Origin: Paraburkholderia sp. BL9I2N2 | GTDB taxonomy: Bacteria; Pseudomonadota; Gammaproteobacteria; Burkholderiales; Burkholderiaceae | Assembly: GCF_004339745.1 (NCBI RefSeq) | Contig: NZ_SMGP01000004.1 | Coordinates: 744,001-808,000 of the forward strand | Direction: 5' to 3' | Length of the DNA stretch: 64,000 bases | In this document: positions 63,338-64,000 of the stretch, in pieces | Position numbering within the stretch: the stretch's first letter is position 1 | Layout of the letters: every line of letters starts with the position of its first letter | Position numbers and translations under genes: made by a program | Notes under the pieces: generated by a model | Told to the model about the DNA's origin: nothing | The model's input: the letters and a program-made list of their open reading frames with translations, nothing else | The model's database searches: none

Positions 63338-63631
63338 ATGAAAGTCATTCGCCATCTGGTAGTCGCTGCGGCGCTCGGTGTCGGCCTGGTGAGTTGTGCC
63401 GAAGCGCATGTGTTCGTCGGCGTGGGCGTAGCTGTAGGCGCGCCGGCGTTTCCGATGGTGCCGGTAGTGCCGGTAGTGCCGGCTTACGTGCCGCCGCCGG
63501 TCTACTACGCAGCGCCGCCACCTCCGCCGCCGGTGTACACGGCGCCTGTCGTAATTGGGTACTACGGGCATCCGCAGTATCCGCGCTATTACGGCGGGTG
63601 GGGTTACGGCTATGGCTACTGGCGCCGTTAA
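63338..63631 (+). CDS. Exported Pro/Tyr/Gly-rich small protein
   Basis: 97 residues. A signal peptide ending near CAEA precedes a Val/Pro-rich stretch with a repeated VVP motif (9-bp DNA repeat GTGCCGGTA around 63461-63481), a run of prolines (YAAPPPPPPVYTAP) and a Gly/Tyr tail (GGWGYGYGYWRR). AAGGGGAACAG lies before the start. It is probably periplasmic or surface-associated. The function is unknown; similar proteins are common in Paraburkholderia. Confidence 0.75.
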   Translation: MKVIRHLVVAAALGVGLVSCAEAHVFVGVGVAVGAPAFPMVPVVPVVPAYVPPPVYYAAPPPPPPVYTAPVVIGYYGHPQYPRYYGGWGYGYGYWRR

Positions 63632-63693
63632 GACGCGTGCCTGAACCGGCAGTACCACGAACCAACAATCAACGATCAAGAGGAATATCAGTC

Positions 63694-63975
63694 ATGAAGC
63701 AACGTCAATGGGCTTTTGTCGCCGCTACCGCGCTGGCGCTTTCACTCGTATCCGGCTGTGCGGTCGCCGACGATGGTTACGGTTACGGCTACTACATGAG
63801 CCGTCATCCGAACATCGAAGCCGCGGATTTCAACGCGCAGCAGGCGATCGAGCGGATGCGCGCCGCACAGCGCGCCAACGGCTACGACATGGGCGGCCAT
63901 GCAGGCAGGGCGATTGCCTTGATGCAGCAGGCTCGCGCCGAGATGCAGGTCTCCGCCGAAATGGCGACGCGTTGA
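63694..63975 (+). CDS. Small putative lipoprotein
   Basis: 93 residues. A signal peptide with a lipobox-like LVSGC is followed by AVADDGYGYGYYMSRHPN and an amphipathic helical C-terminus (AQQAIERMRAAQRANGYDMG, then AIALMQQARAEMQVSAEMA). AGAGGA precedes the start at 63694. It lies 62 bp after the preceding small exported protein gene, and both carry a GYGYGY motif, so they may function together. Confidence 0.75.
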   Translation: MKQRQWAFVAATALALSLVSGCAVADDGYGYGYYMSRHPNIEAADFNAQQAIERMRAAQRANGYDMGGHAGRAIALMQQARAEMQVSAEMATR

Positions 63976-64000
63976 GCGCGTCGACTACCTGGACAAGCGG

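Noticed and set aside
1..64000. tRNA, rRNA, IS elements, attachment sites or replication origins
   Set aside because: No cloverleaf, rRNA-like stretch, transposase, integrase or iteron array could be recognised on reading both strands.

Overview
This is a 64 kb stretch of high-GC DNA from a beta-proteobacterium of the Burkholderiaceae, most likely a soil or plant-associated Paraburkholderia or Caballeronia. The pointers are GC-rich codon use, lineage-typical small proteins (DUF4148, DUF3563), several Burkholderia-type trimeric porins, many LysR regulators and abundant aromatic catabolism. I see no rRNA, tRNA, CRISPR array, insertion sequence or phage gene. This is accessory or second-replicon-like DNA, and truncated gene relics lie between the intact genes.

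Layout. 1-1038: truncated acyl-CoA ligase. 1354-6664: zinc-ribbon/nucleotidyl cyclase/AAA/TPR signalling protein, patatin-like lipase and HD-domain protein. 6698-12539: LysR/aldo-keto reductase pair, three gene relics, a flavin-dependent oxidoreductase, a heme-binding-type exported protein, a VOC protein and a DUF4148 protein. 12794-21411: cNMP-binding/FAD oxidoreductase, FUSC transporter, TerB-like protein, AMP-dependent ligase, porin relic and an unusual cysteine-free 518-residue protein. 21795-28242: a probable 4-nitrobenzoate module with a LysR regulator, nitroreductase, FMN reductase, 4-hydroxylaminobenzoate lyase (PnbB family), porin and aromatic-acid MFS importer. The predicted product is protocatechuate.

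28320-40731 is a compact hydroquinone/hydroxyquinol operon. It holds a LysR regulator, two-subunit hydroquinone 1,2-dioxygenase, semialdehyde dehydrogenase, maleylacetate reductase, a complete five-gene branched-chain-type ABC importer, hydroxyquinol 1,2-dioxygenase, an orphan Rieske ferredoxin and a porin. Together they would carry an aromatic substrate across both membranes and through ring cleavage to beta-ketoadipate. 40901-44925 holds an SDR, a catalase-like protein and small exported proteins. 44932-54193 is an MdtABC/MuxABC-type tripartite efflux operon, whose second permease carries a long low-complexity insertion.

The most unusual system is at 54877-62055. An ABC exporter is divergent from a receiver-plus-kinase protein (PhcR-like layout). 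That gene converges on a 1273-residue hybrid kinase. The kinase has a CqsS/PhcS-type membrane sensor and kinase core, two receivers and an Hpt domain, and it is fused at its N-terminus to a domain that looks like cyanobacterial long-chain acyl-ACP reductase (fatty-aldehyde forming), including the Rossmann glycines and the catalytic-cysteine neighbourhood. This may be a one-polypeptide lipid-signal enzyme and sensor. The window ends with a carotenoid-oxygenase relic, a DUF3563 protein and two small exported Gly/Tyr-motif proteins.
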